DNA of 64,000 nucleotides, taken from contig CM053276.1 of NCBI GenBank assembly GCA_028583415.1, positions 8,586,663 through 8,650,662 of the forward strand. Direction: 5' to 3'. The stretch is from Protea cynaroides. Lineage: Eukaryota; Streptophyta; Magnoliopsida; Proteales; Proteaceae. The notes beneath the pieces are model-generated. The model was not told where the DNA came from and did no database searches. It saw only the letters and a list, made by a program, of their open reading frames with translations. Positions 35,513-47,959 of the stretch are shown here, in pieces. Made by a program: the position numbers and the translations under genes. How positions within the stretch are numbered: the stretch's first letter is position 1; each line of letters opens with the position of its first letter.

Positions 35513-35841
35513 TGTAACAAAGTAAAGAAATAGAAGTAAGAATGGAGAAGAAGAACAGGAGAGAGAGAGAGAGAGAGAGTCTCTCATCCTACTGCTGATC
35601 TCATTAATTAGAACAGGAAAAATTACATGTTAACGAAATTCTATCTACATTTGGAAACATGAACTCAATATAATAAGACTAGAAATAACAATGCTTAACA
35701 ACTAGTAACTAAAACATATAATGTCAATCCTTCATCCTTAGGTCCACGGCCAGTACTTTATATTGCTTGATAAATATAATGATGTGGAGATAATTCTGAT
35801 GATGTAACTGAGATGATATTGATAGTCTTTTATCTTCAACA
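35513..35841 (-). repeat. 5' LTR of copy 2
   Basis: 329 bases, TGTTGAAG...TTTGTTACA on the minus strand, with a (GA)n run at 35559-35579. It is the intact counterpart of the split 3' LTR. The flank after it, CAGAC, only partly matches CATAT before 22685. Confidence 0.88.
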
Positions 35842-37100
35842 CAGACAATAGCTCGCAATTCAACTCCAAAGGAAACGTGGAACTTACCCAACAAGTCACA
35901 ACACAGTGGCTATTAAACTATATATTTTGGTGATCTTGAAATGGTTTGGACTTTGTCAAAAGTTTTTTTTATTTTTATTTTTATTTTTTATTTTTTTTTT
36001 TTTTTTATTAATCTCATGGCTGATTTATGTTAGCTTCAAGAGTTGATACAATTCAGCTTCCTATTTTCCACTAAAAAGGAAACCTAACATAATAATTAGA
36101 CTTCCAAGGTACAGGCTTTGAAACTGGATTGGAAGCCAAACTTATAGTGTCAGCTGGGAGAAGTTTTTACATCAATAAAGGATCTCTATGTGACGTGTCA
36201 CTTTATTTTCATCATTTCCATTGATTTTCTTGATTTACCTTGGGATGGCTTTCGAGTGAAGAGTACTGAGGTGTTTCTGAAATGCGCTTCTAATAAGAAG
36301 CAACCAACCACCAGAGAGGAAAAGTAAATCTTCAAGCTTTGAGCCATGCAGACTATTTATGGACATCAAGGAAACAGTACAGTAAACAATCTTTTTTTTT
36401 TCTTTTTTTTTAACCAATCATTCACTCAATTCGTTAAAATGGAAAAGGATGAACTGGTTAGGCATTAGGAGGGCATGATAACCCTGAGAATTGACATTAA
36501 ACTTTAATGGAAGTTTGACCTTGAAAGAGGTAAAGAGGTACCATCATAATTTTATTAGGTCTTTTGGGGCCTATTGTTTGGAAAATAATCTCTATTTACT
36601 TTCCACCAAAATGAAATTTTAATGAGAAAATTGTCTAAATTTGGTTAAATATTTCCATTATTCAGATTTAGGGCAGCATATACATCAAAAAGTCCCTTTC
36701 GTGTCACCATCACCTTTTGTCCTTTGTGTGCATTGTGGGAATGCTTTTCCCTCCTTCGATTTGTAACTCAATACCCACTAATAAAATCATTTTGTTATCA
36801 AACGAAAATAACTGGGGTTATTTTTTCTTGAAGTTTAAAAAAAAAAACAGTTTTCTTTAAGACTGACCTGTCTGGTTATCCTTGAGCTGACACCCCTGAA
36901 TTTTTAAAACACTGCCTTTCATGCATTATCTTCCAGAAATTACCATCTGTGTAACTTTTAACAAGCTATGTATTTAACATGCAATGTGCAGACTAGTGCA
37001 AGTATAAAGATATTACCTATCTCATGTGAAATGGATTCCAGTGACATATAACATATTGACTTATAATCTTATTTTCTTTGTGGTTTTATGTGTCATTCAG
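35842..37100. other. End of the 19.5-kb PRAF intron
   Basis: AT-rich with a poly-T block (35960-36007). No gene, RNA or mobile element recognised. It ends in the acceptor GTCATTCAG at 37100. Confidence 0.6.
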
Positions 37101-37579
37101 GTGAAGGAAATGACAGAGAAGTTACCTGCTGAAGTTTTTGATGGTGAAACCTTCAAAACCATGTATAGCCAAGTTGAAGCTTTGCTAAAAACAAATGGAA
37201 GTCAAGCAGCAGCTGCTTCTTTGCAAGAAGACCATTTAGGGCCTGACCAAAAAGATATTCCTGATAAACCAGTCTTGGATGAAGAATCCTCTACCAATGC
37301 ACAAGATGAAAGAGTAGAAGACACTGGTGATGCTCCAGGAGCCGCTGACACACCACAGAATGCTGATGGAAATGTTGAAAACAGTAATAAACTGTCCATT
37401 TCTGATAATGGGGAGGCTGTTCCTCAACAAAGTACAGAAAATGGATCAAAGTCGTCCATGACATCAACGGTGAAGAATGTGATAGAAACAGAAGTGACTG
37501 AACTATTTGAACCTGGTGTATACGTAACTGTCCTTCAACTCCGAAATGGGGCGAAAGTGTTCAAGCGAGTTAGATTCAG
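37101..37579 (+). CDS. PRAF-type protein, linker and BRX-domain exon (domain incomplete)
   Basis: 159 codons plus two bases, opened by the acceptor at 37100 and closed by a GTATCT donor at 37580, so it ends in phase 2. It begins VKEMTEKLP, completing the coiled coil, then a long acidic Ser/Asn-rich linker. It ends with the start of the BRX domain (VTELFEPGVYVTV, RNGAKVFKRVRF). PRAF proteins normally finish with a further exon carrying an EQQAEEWW-like motif; none was found downstream in the window. Read-through beyond 37579 gives unrelated residues and a stop at 37676. Confidence 0.93.
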
Positions 37580-38711
37580 GTATCTATCTACAAACTTGAT
37601 TCATTTTGAAATAGAATTGATATACCATCACCATGTAACAGAATTTCCGGTCAAGTTTTCAGTATTTATTTTTTAGTTTCTCTTTGCCATAGCTGAACAT
37701 GTATCTCATGAAAATTTTTAGTTTCCAACCTTTTTAGATGATAGTGAACATATTAGAGAACAAGAAATTAAAAATGTCTTAACTTGATTTTACCATGTTA
37801 TTTTGGTGCATTTGCAGTTTGATCTTGTTTTTTTATATAAGTTTCTGTAGCAATGAAAAGATGATTTCCAGTGAGTGAACATGCCATGATACTTCTAGAA
37901 ATGGGGTGAGGAGAGGTTTTTCTCATTTTTGGGATAGGTTCCGAGCGTAAAAGATGCAATTATATGTTCTTAAGTAATAAATTAAGTAGATTACTATAAT
38001 AGAAATGTTAATGTGTGTAGAGACTACATCATATCAGTAGGATATAATATGAATTACATATATTAGACATGGTTAGTTTCAGGTTCCTGGGTCTGAAACT
38101 GAGCTCTGACGAACGGTGTCTTGGGACTGCTATTCGTGGAATCAGTGAGAAATGTTGCTTACCCAGTTAAATTTTGGCGGGGTTGACAAACTTATGAATT
38201 CTATGGCTGTACCATAATTTTTATGCTTTGTTTGCCCGGAGATGTTGATGAAGCCTTACTACTACGGAATATTTGGCTAAGCACCTCTTTGTGGAGACAG
38301 GATAAGTATTATCTTCCAAAACAGATTGTGTTAACACTTACCATTCACAATCAGAGAGGGATTAAGTTTTCAATCTTTCTCAAGTGCTTTTCACTAACTG
38401 CAGTTATCCTTGCTTCCGTAAAATCTCTTTTGTATCCAACTATTGAAGATCCCACTTCCATACAAACTCAAGATATGCTTGTTGGTGCTATATTTATAAT
38501 GATCAGTAATCATTGAGGTATTTGTGCAACTATGTATATCACAAAAAACTATCATGATGAAAGAATCACTGATAATAACTATATAAAACCTTAAGAACCC
38601 TGATTTGGTAGTTCTTATGATGCACGCGGAGCTTACCCTGAAAAAGTTTCAATTCTATGCTAGATTCTCCAATAATCTAACTCATATTGAACTCCTCAAA
38701 GTAAATATTTG
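37580..38711. other. Start of the last visible PRAF intron
   Basis: Unremarkable AT-rich intron. I searched it for the end of the BRX domain without success. The second copia element begins at 38712. Confidence 0.6.
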
Positions 38712-38739
38712 TGTTGATAATGGCATAGTTCGAAATCTC

Positions 38740-38870
38740 GGTTCTCGAGGGTGTCTCGACCCTTGAGAAAACCGAGATTACCGAGATCTCGGTCATCTCG
38801 ACCGAGATCTCGGTCGAGATCTCGGCGAGAACTTGCCGAAACTCCCAGAGGGTAAAAATGGGAGTTTCGA
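38740..38870. repeat. Left subterminal repeats of hAT element
   Basis: Clustered, overlapping CTCGGTC / GACCGAG / CGAGATCTCGG palindromes. The matching cluster at 44310-44460 has many GGTCGA and TCGAGAC units. Such subterminal repeats are typical binding sites for hAT transposases. Confidence 0.8.
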
Positions 38871-39128
38871 CAGGTTTTTTTTATGGTTTAAGCCATTTTT
38901 TGTTGTTTAAGTCCATTTTAGAGCCATTTTAAGGCTATATATTGTAGGAAAATACTTATTTAACATATATAAACACATTTGAAGCATAAAAAGTAATCAC
39001 ATTATCGAAAAATCATACATTCATAAATCATAAATCCCACAAAATAACATATTTTACAAGTACTCATTATATGAAAGACTTAAATACTGAAAATGAAATA
39101 ATACATTCCCATTAGTCCATCTCAATGT

Positions 39129-40090
39129 TTAATCATATGTAGAGTGGCGTGCAGGTTCCATCTGATCAGATTGACTTTGTTGAAGAAAATATATCTCGGT
39201 CTGATAAACAAAATCCTGCCACGACATCCTTCGGCTATAGAAGGTCTGGTAGTCTTCCACATATTTCTCATACATATGATCTGGGAAGTTTCTAAAAATA
39301 CCCAACCTTGGATACGATTCACTATAATGTGGAGTAAAGTGAGCATATATTGGTTGGTGTGGGGGCGTGGTTCTTTGCAAAGTTGGGACTGAAAAGAGAC
39401 TGTCCACAAAGTTTGAGCCAGTCTGTGATGTAGCATTACTAGTATCAGCGGAATAATCATATGCACTTCCCATCATAGGGTCATCATCACCGGAATAAGA
39501 ACCGTACACCGAAGTGGTGCCAAATCCATGAGCACTCCACTGCCCCTGCTCCTGTCCATTGCTACCCTCAATGCTCAATCCTCCAAAACTTGTAGACATG
39601 CTATCAATTTCAACATCAGGCATAATATCAGGATCTGGAACGATGTCAAAGAAACGATCTTCTTCTTCTTCTACTGGTTGCGAAGGGCGTTCTCGTTGGC
39701 GAGACCTACGTGTATACCCAGTCATAGGCCGTGATGAAGATGCGCGTCCACCATGATCTAGATCCCGTGGCGTGTGTGTATTATCCGACTCTCACCGGTC
39801 CATCTAATAATGGGTACAGTCGGTCTAGGATCACCACCACCACCCTCATCACCACTACCACCCACATCACCACCACCACTACCATCATCACCACTACTAT
39901 CAGAAGTTGACCAGCCAGTTTGTTCCATTGTATCATCATTGCCTTCTGAGTTACTACCAGTACCAGCTGGGGGGTCAAACGGTCTAGGCGACTGTGCGTG
40001 TACACGACCCTCATCCGAGGACATAAACCACTCGAGATTACAACCCATCGGAGCAGACACAGTGGGGTCGGGCATCCCACTAGGCTCATC
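39129..40090 (-). pseudogene. hAT transposase C-terminal tail
   Basis: Minus-strand open segments downstream of the dimerisation region: acidic, Gly/Ser-rich sequence (GDDGSGGGDVGGSGDEGGGGD), then RRSRQRERPSQPVEEEEDRFF and a Tyr/Gln-rich end, with a stop at 39129. It has no known catalytic motif and looks like a disordered extension. A MITE (40091-40756) separates it from the rest of the transposase gene. Confidence 0.65.
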
Positions 40091-40756
40091 TAAGGGTGTC
40101 AACGGGCCGGTCTGGGCCGGTTTCGGTCCGGGCTAAACCGGTGTCGGGTTTTATAAGCCCAGCCCAAAACATGTCCATTAAGAATTCGGGCTGGGGTGGG
40201 CTGCGCTGGACACAATAACTAATGGGTTGCGGTGTCGGTTTGTTATCGGGCTGGGTTTATTGAGGTGATTAAGATTTCGGGTTGGTTCGGTCCGGATCGG
40301 GCTTATCGGGCTTATCGGGCCCCTTTTATATGTAAACTATATAGCCTATTTTATTATTTCTATCTATAAAATTAACATTATTCCTTCCATATGTATGTAA
40401 TTTAATAAACTATAACAATTAACATAATCTTTTCAACTATAGATTCACATAATCTTCTAGATCATGAAGTGAACTCTAATATTGTAACACAATCTATTAA
40501 AATTTAAAACCATTAAAATTAAGAAATTGGGCCCGAACAGACCTTACCGGTGTTCGGGTTGGGTTTTATCGGTTTGGACTAATTCGGGCTTCTTAACGGA
40601 TCGGTCCGGTTTGGTTTCGGTTTAGGCTGAAACGGTGTCGGGCTTTACAAGCTCAGACCAAAACCTGTCCATTAAGGCTCGGTCCGGGCTGGGTTCGGGT
40701 TATATCGGGCTGGCTCGGTCCGTGCTATCGGGCCGGGCCCAGTTTTGACACCCTTA
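40091..40756. mobile_element. hAT-type MITE inside the hAT transposase gene
   Basis: 666 bases with inverted ends TAAGGGTGTCAA and TTGACACCCTTA and a perfect 8-base duplication GGCTCATC (40083-40090 and 40757-40764). The two halves are GC-rich and contain direct repeats (CGGTGTCGGG.TTTA.AAGC, ACCAAAAC.TGTCCATTAAG). It is non-coding and carried by transposase from another element. Confidence 0.9.
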
Positions 40757-43272
40757 GGCTCATCCATCACTGGAACTGCTCTGTCTTTCACCCATTCCAC
40801 ATAGGGATCCTCTTCATCTGAAGATAGTTGGAAGACGTCGGCTAGCTCGATCAACTCTTGTTCATTTCTTTGTTCAAATTTCAAGCATTGTACCCTCAGT
40901 CTCATGTTGTAATGTGCGTAGACCAAGTCATTTAGCCGTTGAGAGCCCAATTTATTCCGCCTCTTTGAATGGATAAGGGAGAAAGTACTCCAATTTCACT
41001 CATACCCAGATGCGGAACATGTCTGAGATAGGACTTTGATTGCAATTCTCCTCAACTCAGCTGCATTCTCGCCATACAACAACCACCATTCAGCTGCACA
41101 AGATGAAGAACACATTTTAATACACATATTAAATAAGATATGTTACTTTAAAATTTCAATTTCCATAATTTCATACCAGGATCGGTCTTATCTCGTCCAG
41201 CCGTCGCGTGGAGTTCCAAAACTCCCAAGAGCATCTCCGAACGTTTTCATCTACACCCATTTCAAAATTTATAACCATTAGCCATTGTAATATGTGGATA
41301 TTCAAATAATTCAGCACTTAAACCATACAACTCACCTCCAAATTGACCCGATTAGCACAAGTATAATCTGGCACCAATTTTGCCACAACATCTTTTACCG
41401 CACCGATAAGGTCAGAATTGAGCCCAAGCACATGTGAATATTGGTACTTGGGGTTCAAATAGTATGCTGCAAAATATGAGTCGCCAGATTAAAATAGAGT
41501 ATTTACTAATAAGTGGAACTAAATTAAAGACATTATTAAATATACTCACCAGCCTTATGCAATGGGTGCATCAGCTGACTCTCCCATCGATCTTTGATAA
41601 TCTTCACAAAATGTTTGTTTCCACGTGGAAGCACAGTTTTTATACGATCCTTCAACATATCCATGGCAGCATATAAATGTGGCATGGTGGGCTGGAATGT
41701 TGTATCCACTAATCTCAGCACCTTCACCACTGGCTCCAGAATTTTGACTACATCCTTCAAGTGTTCTCCAAAATTTCTCCGAAGCTATAGTAGTCCGTGC
41801 TTGAACCCCCTCCAGAGAGCTGGACTCCCTCCACCCAAACCAGTCCTCGAAGCAAACATCGATCCGAGGCCTACCATCTTTGCCTGAAAGCTCTTTAGGG
41901 CTATGTAGTTGGTAGCAAATCTAGTAATGCCGAGTCTTACCAAGTCCCCTCCACATTTCTCCCTCAGCAAGTTTAAAGAATAGCTATGGTTGTATACAAA
42001 TGTTGTCACCTGGCGTACTTGTTTAACCACTTGCTTTACTTTTTGGATCTTGCCCATGTCCTTCAACATCAAGTCAATGCAATGGGCAGCACATGGACTC
42101 CAAAAAAGGTTATAGTTAGCCATCATCATCTCTCCTGCCTTCTTGTAGTTCTTTGCCATTGTCCGTCACAATTTGCACCACATTTGATGCACCAACTTCA
42201 TCCACCACTGTCCGTAGCAATCCATAGATGTAGTTAGCATCTTTTGTGTATCGCGAGATACATCCATAGACTTCAAGAATGATGTCTTCCCATCATCATC
42301 AGACCATGAAGTTGATGATGGACTTTCTAGTAGGACCAGTCCAACCATCACACATTATAGTGACCCCATATGCACCCCAATTATTCTTTAACCCTTCTAT
42401 CCATACTTTTAACTTTTTTTTAATTCTTGGGAGATAGACATTCATTACTTCATATGGAGTGGGGGCTTTAACACCAGGACCAGCCTGAGCAACTGCATCA
42501 AAGAAAGGCTGATAGTATGGGCCACTATTGGCGTTTGCTGGGATACTATTATAGATAGACCACCTAGCAAAGGCATCCCCAATAAATTCTTTTGTACCTT
42601 TCCAATTCTACATACTCTTATCTCTTCTCTTGTTTGGCGTCGGCCTTTCTTAAAAACTGCTTTGGATCCTGTCAGTAGAATCTCTACATAATCCTTATCC
42701 CTAGCGATGGGTGGTGGTGCCTGGGGTTGTGCTCTAGTACTTTTTGATCTTCTAAACATAAAATCCAACCTTCCCTTACTCTGTATTTGTGGTTCTTCGG
42801 GCTGCTGAAATGATCTACTACCACCTGCCCCTAAGGCTCTTTGCCTCAACCTTTCCATTTCCATGTCATGGCTGACTTTACTAGCCATTGTTGCCCGTCT
42901 CAGATCTCTGGCTTCTTCCTCAGTCAAACCCCTAGTATCTAGACCATCATCATCTGAACTATCATCATCCAAACCACGCATTGTACCTCGTATTGCTTCC
43001 TCAAATTGTTGTTTATTTTTTTCTTTCTCTGCCCTTCTCTGCTGGCCTCCCTTCATCTATGCAGCTATGGCCCTGGTAATCTCCACAGGAACTATAGGAC
43101 ACTTTGCCACATCTGTAGAAGTCCCACTCAAGTGTTGCTTAAGTCTGGTAATCCCACCAGACATGAGCTTCTTCCCACAAAATTTGCATTGGGTCTTCTT
43201 TCTATCACCGTTAATGGCGGTATACTTAAAATTGAAGAACATAAAAGCATCAAATATGCGAATACAACTCAA
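40757..43272 (-). pseudogene. hAT transposase (BED finger, DUF659, dimerisation domain)
   Basis: On the minus strand from 43272: a BED-type zinc finger (QCKFCGKKLMSGGITRLKQH), one in-frame TAG at 43057-43059, a charged linker (TMRGLDDDSSDDDGLDTRGL), the DUF659 region about 42600-41900 (WSPCAAHCIDLMLKDMGKI), then the hAT dimerisation region about 41090-40900, ending GSQRLNDLVYAHYNMRLRV. At least three frameshifts break it. In the DUF659 family this enzyme cuts and joins element ends; this copy is inactive as it stands. Confidence 0.9.
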
Positions 43273-43299
43273 AATACATTGAAATTACTTTTCAAAATT

Positions 43300-44180
43300 T
43301 TAAAACTATGTTACAAGAAAACAGAATATTTTTCCTAATTTTTCATAATTATTTAAATATTATTAATAATTTTGGATATTAAATAAAAATAATTTATTTT
43401 TTGAAAAATATAATCCGACAATATGAAACCGTAGATTGGTCAATGATGTTCAACATATATTATTTTGAACACCAATAGATAAATATTATTTTTTTTATTA
43501 ATTTTTTTATTGCTGAAAATTATGATTTATTAATAAAAAACTAATAAAAATAAAAATATGTACAGAAAAAAAAATGAAAACCGTGACTGCGTAGATTGGC
43601 CAACGGTGTTCCACATATATTATTTTGAACACCAATATATAAGTATTAATATTTTTTATTAATTTTTTATTGCTGGAAAATAGGATTTATTAATAAAAAA
43701 TTCATAAAAATAAAAATATGTACAGAAAAAAACTGAAACCGTGACCGCGAGATCGGCCAACGGTGTTCAACGTATATTATTTTGAATGTAAACTGATTAA
43801 TATTTAAGAAATGTATTTTTTAATTTTTTTAAACAAAAAATAAAATAAATATATATATATACAGGAAAAAAAAATGAAACCGTGGCCGTGTAGATCGGCC
43901 AACGGTGTTCATCATATAATATTTTCAATACCATCTAATTAATATTTATCATATTTTTTTTAATTTTTAATTGCTGGAAAATACATTTTTTTAACAGAAA
44001 ATCAAAATAAAAAATATATATGCAAGAAAATAATTTCAAAAGGATAAGGTTGTAGATCGGCCTAATGACTCACATATATAAATTTCATGGTGAACCAACA
44101 TGTATTGAACATATTCATGTAAAAAAGTAAGTTTTAGGAAAAAAAATCATACCTCAAACCTTAGATTTGCAAAAAATATG
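43300..44180. repeat. AT-rich diverged tandem repeat, period about 150 bases, inside hAT element
   Basis: The phrase GATCGGCCAACGGTGTTCA with CATATATTATTTTGAA recurs near 43430, 43595, 43750 and 43895, each time separated by TTTTTATTAATTTTTTATTGCTGGAAAAT-like AT-rich sequence. It lies upstream of the transposase gene in the element's 5' region. No coding potential. Confidence 0.75.
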
Positions 44181-44486
44181 TCAAAATGAGCCTCCAACAG
44201 CACTTTGATGGAGAGATTTGCAAAGAACAGAGGTTTTCGAACCTTAGATGCAAGGTTGGAGAAGAAGGAATGGAGGAGGAGAAGAAAACAGAAGGTTTAG
44301 AGAAGGAAAATGAGTCTCGGTCGAGATCTCGACCGAGACTCTTATATAAAGCCTTGGACCAGTTCGAAACTGGTCGAGACCAGTCGAGAACCTGTCGAGA
44401 ACTGGTCGAAACTGGTCGAGCAGTGATCTCGTCTCGACCCTGTCGAGACCACCTTCTCGGTCGAGTTTTAAAACCATGGATAATGG

Positions 44487-44700
44487 TTTGATTTGTCTAT
44501 GAAAAACTGAGGTCCATTGTATTTATAGAGTGAATGAATTACAAATAAAGAAAAAGAGTAGGTGAGGTAGGTGAGGATACATTGAACTTAGACATCACTA
44601 TGCGGTAGATGGGTGGAGCGGATGATGGACCATCAGTCGCACAAAATGTACGGTAGATGGTCCATCAGCCGGACCTTTACATTAACTTTGAGTTCCAATA
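44487..44700 (-). repeat. 3' LTR of second copia element, part two
   Basis: Continues 38712-38723 after the hAT insertion and ends beside the purine tract at 44701. On + it reads TTTGATTTGTCTATG..., similar in layout to the first copia LTR. The terminal CA at its inner edge is mutated (TTCCAATA). Confidence 0.8.
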
Positions 44701-44959
44701 CTCCCCCTCAAGTTGGTGCATATATATCATGCATGCACAACTTGGACAATCTCATATGAAAGGATTTCCTAGGTATTCCTTTGGTGAAGATGTTTGCCAG
44801 TTGATCCTCTGATTTGACAAATGAAACTTGAATCAATCCACTGTTGAGCTTTTCTTTGACGAAGTGACGGTCTATTTCAACATGTTTCGTCCTATCATGC
44901 TAAACCGGATCATTAGCAATGCTAATAACTGCTTTATTGTCACAATAAAAGGTCATGGA

Positions 44960-46806
44960 TCAAGGACATAGAACCTTCAAGTCTTTGACTAACCTTTGTA
45001 ACTACAAGAGTTCGCATATTCCATGTGCCATCGCCCTATATTCTGCCTCTGCATTGGATTGGGCCACTACATTCTGCTTCTTGCTGAGCCAAGTAACCAG
45101 ATTTCTGCCCACAAAAGTATAGTAACCAGATATAGATTTACGATCTAGATTGCCTGCCCAATCTGCATCAGTATAAGCCTCCACCATTAGGTGATTATGA
45201 GGTGATAGGAGAATCCCTTTTCCGGGGGATGTCTTTAGGTAATGAAGTATCTTATAGACAATATCAATATGTGTAGAGTATGGGTCATGCATGAGCAGGC
45301 TTACCAAACTCATTGCAAATGCAATGTCTGGCCATTTGTGTGCAAGGTAAATAAACCTGCCAACTAATCTCTGGTACCTTCCTGCCTTTATCTGCTGGTG
45401 TTCCTTCCTTCTACCTGAGTTTAGTATTGAGATCTAGAGATGTATCACATGGTCGACCCCCAAGCAATCCTATCTCTGAAAGGAGATCAAGAACATACTT
45501 CATTTGAGAAAAATAGATACCTTTTGTAGATCTGGCAACTTCAATCCTAACGAAGTACCCAAGTTTTCCAAGATCCTTGATTTTAAACTCCTTCCCCAGA
45601 AACGCCTTCAGTTTCCTGATCTCATCATTGTTATTTCCAACAATGATGATATCATCTACATATACCAGTAGAGCTGTAAAAGTTCTAGGTGAGTGCTTTA
45701 TAAACAAAGTATGGTCAGCATTGCTTTGAACGTAATCAAATGCTACTGTAGCTTTATTAAATCTCCCAAACCATGCTCTAGGGAACTATTTGAGACCATA
45801 AAGTCACCATTTCAATTTGCATACCTTCTCTCTGCTTCTAGCATCTGTGAAGCCAGGTAGACAATCCATGTAAACTTCCTCAGTGAGTTCTCCATGGAGG
45901 AAGGCATTCTTCACGTCTAACTGTTGCAAATCCCAGTTATGATGTACATCACATGACAAAAGAACCATGATAGTAATCATCTTGGCCACTGGAGCAAATG
46001 TTTCTTGGTAGTCAATCCCATATATTTGGGTAAATCCAAATGCAACCAGTCTAGCTTATACCGATATACAGTCCCATCTGATTTTTGTTTCACTGTGAAA
46101 ATCCACTTGCACCCTACTGGCCTTGTACTTACTAAAAGTGGAACAAGGTCTCATGTATCATTCTTCTTCAAGGCTCTCATTACCTCCATCATTGCAACTT
46201 TCCACCTTTTATCTATTATTACATCCTGCCATTTTTTAGGAACAGACACAAAGGAAAGCGAGGATACAAATGCATAAAAGGAAGGGGAAAGGGAGTTATA
46301 TGAAATAGAATTGAAAATAGGGTGAAGTGTACAGGCCCTAATCCCTTTTTGAAGAGCAATGGCCAGTTCAAGATCAGAGGGAGGAAGTTCCTTACCTTGA
46401 GAAGACTCAGTCTCTGGATCTAGGGCTGGTGAAGGGACATGTGAATTTGTGTTGATGGTAGTGGTCTTTCCTTGCAGAGGTTTGGCACAGCTATAGACTT
46501 GCAGAGGTTTAGGACTAGTTATGGGTATAGGAATAGCTGGTGATCCACAAGGCTCAAATGGTACATCTGTTTCTGGAACATTTTGGTCCGAATCAGGGAT
46601 AGCTCGGACTTGGACTTTCTCTGCTTCTTTTTGGACATGAAGAGGTACATCTTCAACTGCATCCTTCTCTCCCTGAAGATGTGGCTGATAATAAGCAAGG
46701 TGTTCATGGAAAATAACATCCCTGCTAACAAAAGTCCATCGGGTGGGAGGATGGTAGCACTTGTACCCTTTTAGTATTGTGGAATAACCCAGAAATATAC
46801 ACCGCA
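44960..46806 (-). pseudogene. Second copia element: RNase H, reverse transcriptase and hinge
   Basis: Copia RNase H (AEAEYRAMAHGICELL, SISGYYTFVGRNLVTW) covers about 45000-45200. Reverse transcriptase covers about 45400-46060, with LLVYVDDIIIVGNNND (catalytic Asp pair intact) near 45650 and LQQLDVKNAFLHGEL near 45900. The hinge with CYHPPTRWTFVSRDVIFHEH is near 46750. Fewer breaks than in the first copia element, but stops and a frame change are present, for example near 45410 and 45790. Confidence 0.9.
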
Positions 46807-47959
46807 TGTCATGACCCAAACCCATACAAGGTAAGAGTGCAGCCCTCACAGGCACTAGTCTAACGATCAATCATAATAATTTGAAATTTTATAATTTAAC
46901 TTCAAGCTATCAGAAATCACACCAAGTCAAACCCATAATTAAAGTAAAGACATGTCCAAAAACCTACTGGTGGCAGTCTAATGTTTGTAATATTGAAAAA
47001 CAAAGTACTTGTCCCTGAAAATAAATTTAAAACCCTATACAACCATTCTAATAAAATAATAAAAACAAGCTATGCTATGTTGAAGAATAAGCTGACGCAT
47101 CTTGTTCTTTGGCAACCTCCTCATCATCTGAGATAGTCATGGTAAGGGGTGAGCTCAATAGCTCAGCAAGAAAGAAAATACAACAAAAATACATCACCAC
47201 AATGATCACCAACACTTCAATTAAACTACTAGAGAAGATAAAACTCATGTACTTACAAAACATTTTAGTTTTTATTTTTGGCCAACACATAGGAATAACC
47301 AATCAACATTGTTCTAGCAGAGGTTAACCACAGCCCGTTTTCACATTTATTTATGGCCACCCGTCCATGACCCATTCTCATTCATCTGCCGGCGTCACGG
47401 ATCTGACTCAGGTGGCACCCCATCCATAGAGTCTATTTCCCTCTACTAAAGACAATGTAATTGATTACCTTCACTTCACATTTTCCACATCATTTCTTTA
47501 TCTGGAGTGTGACAAAATACAACTTGAAATACTCTTAAAACATAACCAACAAAAGATGAGAAAAATTCACAATCACATATCACATTTGACATCCACAGCA
47601 TATCATTCGCATATCATGAACAGAATAATGATTAATAAATAATGACACCAAAACATAAATTTAAAGCATCAGAGTCACTCTAGTGGTGCACTCTTATAGT
47701 ATTCCCACTTACTCTCCTCCAATTTAGAATGTCCTCTCACAAGTCAGCAACACCAACCTACAAATATCATGAGCCTAAAATTATTTTACATGTATAAATT
47801 ACCAAATCAGCAACTTTACTACCCCTAGGGACCTTCCTCTCACCTCTGTCATGGACCCAGTCCATATTACTAATCTAAAGCTATAAGTAAACTAATTGTA
47901 ATCTGTTATTAAATCTTGTTGAAATCTGAGATATATTCCTGTATATTTAGAACTAAACT

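Larger units (their letters stand above)
22685..35841 (-). mobile_element. Non-autonomous LTR retrotransposon, copy 2, with nested LINE
   Basis: On the minus strand the 5' LTR is 35513-35841, the interior 33536-35512, and the 3' LTR 33535 back to 22685, split by a LINE at 22817-33328. LTRs run TGTTGAAGAT...TTTGTTACA. The primer site (35501-35512) and the purine tract (reverse of TTCCCCCTCAAG at 33536) are both present. The interior is non-coding, with repeated CTTGAGCAGACA / GAGTAGA modules (33880-34140) and AACTTGCAGAGA units (35300-35380). The interior resembles copy 1, but the LTRs are mostly different. Confidence 0.85.
38724..44478 (-). mobile_element. hAT DNA transposon with degenerate transposase
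   Basis: Flanked by a perfect 8-base duplication GATAATGG (38716-38723 and 44479-44486), diagnostic of hAT. Ends are imperfect inverted repeats (CATAGTTCGAAA and reverse of TTTTAAAACCATG). Both subterminal regions are dense in CTCGGTCGAGATCTCGACCGAG-type palindromic motifs (38740-38830 and 44310-44460), the likely transposase binding sites. A BED, DUF659 and hAT-dimerisation transposase lies between on the minus strand. It sits inside the 3' LTR of the second copia element. Confidence 0.93.

Noticed and set aside
37580..37676. Read-through of the BRX exon to a stop at 37676
   Set aside because: The donor GTATCT fits the known BRX exon boundary and the extra residues do not resemble BRX; kept as an intron.
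37580..38711. Search for the terminal BRX exon
   Set aside because: No Trp-Trp motif in a suitable context; other TGGTGG hits in the window lie in mobile elements.
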